DNA from: Ceratothoa steindachneri
Taxonomy: Eukaryota > Arthropoda > Malacostraca > Isopoda > Cymothoidae
Assembly: GCA_963969495.1 (NCBI GenBank)
Contig: OZ018327.1
Coordinates: 35,841,282 to 35,905,281, forward strand
Direction: 5' to 3'
DNA length: 64,000 bases
In this document: one piece after another, positions 62,010 through 64,000 of the stretch
How the letters are laid out: every line of letters begins with the position of its first letter
Position numbering within the stretch: position 1 is the stretch's first letter
Notes under the pieces: generated by a model
Databases searched by the model: none
What the model was told of the DNA's origin: nothing
Seen by the model: the letters and a program-made list of their open reading frames with translations, nothing else
Position numbers and translations under genes: made by a program

Positions 62010-63310
62010 AAAACGCTTCATCCAGATACAGGTGCAAGTAGATTCATGACGTTTCCTCAGAGTACTACTGCAGGTGCAGTCAGGACGCTTTATCAAGGTA
62101 CAGGTACATTCAGGAGATTTTATCATGGTACAGGTACATTCAGGTGGTTTTATCAAGGTACAGCTACATTCAGGAGGTTTTATCCATGTACAGGTGCAGG
62201 TGTTGTACAGAAGCTTTATCAACGTACAGGGTCAGTTATAGTCAGCACGCCTCACCAAGGTACATATAGGTACAGACAATCTCATGATGCTTCATCATCG
62301 TGGAAGTACAGAAACAGTCTATAGAGGTACAGATTCATTTACAGTCACAAAGTTTGATCGAAGCGCAGTTAACGACACAGATAGAGGTTTATTTACAGTT
62401 ACAGTGGGAGATATAGCTATTTCAAATGTCTATGGTATAGGTGCAGTCCGGAAATTTCATTAAGGTGCAGGTACAGTCAAGACGTTTAATCATGGTACAA
62501 ATCCAAGTCTAGTTAGGACGTTTTATCAAGGTACAGGTGCAGTTACAGTCATGAAGCTTGTTTACGGTATCGGTACATTCAAGACTCTCCATACATTCAA
62601 GGCGCCTTATCAAGGTACATGTTCAGGTACAATGACACATCTGTGTACAGTCAGGACGCTGCGTCAAGTCATACATGTATCTAGGTAAAGTTAGGAAACT
62701 TCTTCAAGCTATAGGGCCTAGGCGAATGTACAGCTTTAAGGGACAGATACAGGCAATTTCATGATGCTACCTCATAGTACAGGCACAGAAAAAGTCAGAA
62801 CGCTTTATGAACGTACAGTCATGAAGCTCTATTAAGGTACAGGGTAGTTAATCGAGGTGCAGGCCCAGGCACATTTAGGCTGCTTCGCAAGGTTCTGGTA
62901 AGGTACAGTCAGGAAGTTTTATTTAGGTGCAGTTACAGGTAGACTCCGAACACTTCATCAATATACAGGTGCAGCAATATCAAGACGTTTCATTAAGGTA
63001 CTGATTCAGGTACAATCAGAATGCTTAATCAAGGTAAAAATACAGTTAAAGTCAGAACGCTAAATCTAGTTACAGGTCTACCTAAATCCAGAACTCTTTG
63101 TCAAGATACAGGTATGGTTACAGTTAAGAGGCTTTACGAAGGTACAAGTCCAGGTAGAGTCAGGACATTTCATTTAGTTAGAGCTGCATGTACAGTGAGT
63201 ACGCTTCCTAAAGTATAGGTGGATCTACAGTCAGGTTACGTTATCACGGTGAATGTACTGCCAAGATGTTTCATTAAGATACAAATCCATACATGCCAGG
63301 ACACTTGCGA
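62010..63310 (+). repeat. 30-bp minisatellite, right-arm copy
   Basis: The same unit as at 6,480-7,500 in reverse: GGTACAGGTACATTCAGG, then A(G/T)-TTTTATCA. Only about five clean units (62,080-62,220), the rest heavily diverged. It continues about 500 bp beyond the end of the inverted duplication, so the left arm's breakpoint lies inside it. Confidence 0.8.
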
Positions 63311-64000
63311 ACTCCTATACAGGAAGGATAAATAGGATTAAACGTTGAGGGCGATCCCAAATTCTTTCCACACTTGGAAAATTTAATGCCATACAGTTAA
63401 TTACAGTGTGATAAAAATGTCGTCCTTTTGTTCGAACACAGTTTATTGACAAATACAACGATTTCTATTCTCTTTTCCACTTGTTTTCACTGCGGATTCA
63501 TTTCACATTTCAACAGGTAGATTTTCTTACAGCGAAGAGACTTTCGGTCCACCCAATTGGAAAGAATTTTTCGGAAGTTTGAGGAAGTCCATCCTCAATC
63601 TTACAATGATCATTTGCTTTTAGTAGAATTGATCGAGGGAATTGGTGGTTTCCTTTCTCCCCACTCCGTTCGATCCGGGGAGGGGGGGAAGAAAGGAGTG
63701 GCTATCGCAGGTCGTCCTTTTACCATGTTCTCCTCCTACGCACCCAGACGGCTCCATTGAGCAGAAGTAAACAGGGTTCAGTAGGCGGATGGGAGATGAG
63801 GAAAGGAAAAGAGAAATTGTAGAAAAAAATATAGAGTAGAAGTGTTTCCTGGTTGATAGACCAAAGAACACATTAGAAATTTACCCTGATAACTGGCTGG
63901 TCTCCGTCATATCTGAACTTTAAGGTAAGTTATTTAAGATGTACTTTAAATGATGTCTGTGAGGCGCATTTATATCTTTCAAATTCCTTGTTATATTATC
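63310..64000. other. No gene recognised
   Basis: The small overlapping frames at 63,557-63,871 have no similarity I recognise. Confidence 0.45.

Larger units (their letters stand above)
55140..62800 (+). repeat. Right arm of large inverted duplication
   Basis: Reverse-complement partner of 6,330-12,690. It begins with the 48-bp array, has the intact carrier gene at 58,266-59,787, a right-arm-only segment at 60,235-60,790, the two hairpins (61,407-61,488 and 61,702-61,736) and the start of the 30-bp minisatellite. The minisatellite goes on past 62,800 to about 63,310, beyond the point where the left arm ends. Confidence 0.9.

Overview
The window looks like repeat-rich nuclear DNA from an animal. 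Coding regions are split by GT/AG introns, non-LTR, Penelope-like, LTR and Tc1/mariner/hAT relics are dense, and there are long (AT)n tracts and several minisatellite arrays. An arthropod, perhaps a crustacean, is my best guess from the repeat mix and an arthropod-like TATA plus TCAGTT core promoter. This is inference and I cannot name a species. No bacterial, phage or CRISPR feature is visible.

The main architecture is a large inverted duplication. The left arm (about 6.3-12.7 kb) reappears in reverse orientation as the right arm (about 55.1-62.8 kb), separated by about 43 kb. Each arm carries a copy of one recognisable host gene, a mitochondrial carrier closest to SLC25A29 (basic amino acid carrier). 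The right copy (58,266-59,787, plus strand, three exons, 357 residues) is open. The left copy (11,000-9,491, minus strand) has a CAA-to-TAA stop at codon 186 and a 4-base deletion near the C-terminus, so it is a very young pseudogene. Core promoter and upstream ORF are kept in both arms, and both copies are transcribed outward from the inverted repeat.

Region by region: 0-6.3 kb holds a decayed I-clade-type non-LTR element. 6.3-12.7 kb is the left arm, with a 30-bp minisatellite. 12.7-16.7 kb is very AT-rich DNA with a GC-hairpin repeat and a broken protein gene of an unclassified multicopy family. 18.3-20.9 kb is a CR1-like LINE split by a 1.4-kb LTR-like insert. 22.2-25.3 kb is a 71-bp array with a TATA-like motif in most units. 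25.3-28.2 kb is an LTR plus a gag fragment. 28.7-33.6 kb holds two more copies of the unclassified family, one split by a tRNA-headed SINE with a 9-bp target duplication. 33.7-45.6 kb is a graveyard of Penelope-like, Tc1, mariner, hAT and MITE elements. 47-54 kb holds a MITE, CR1-like fragments, a LINE of another clade and a 49-bp array. 55.2-56.9 kb is a 48-bp array with three overlapping open frames. 57-62.8 kb is the right arm, followed by more of the 30-bp minisatellite.

Apart from the SLC25A29-like gene I see no gene that looks functional. Every transposon protein has stops, frameshifts, deletions or lost catalytic residues. The most unusual material is the asymmetric inverted duplication, the unclassified three-copy protein family, the AT-rich family with a GC hairpin at one end and a microsatellite at the other, and tandem amplification of short pieces inside a LINE ORF.
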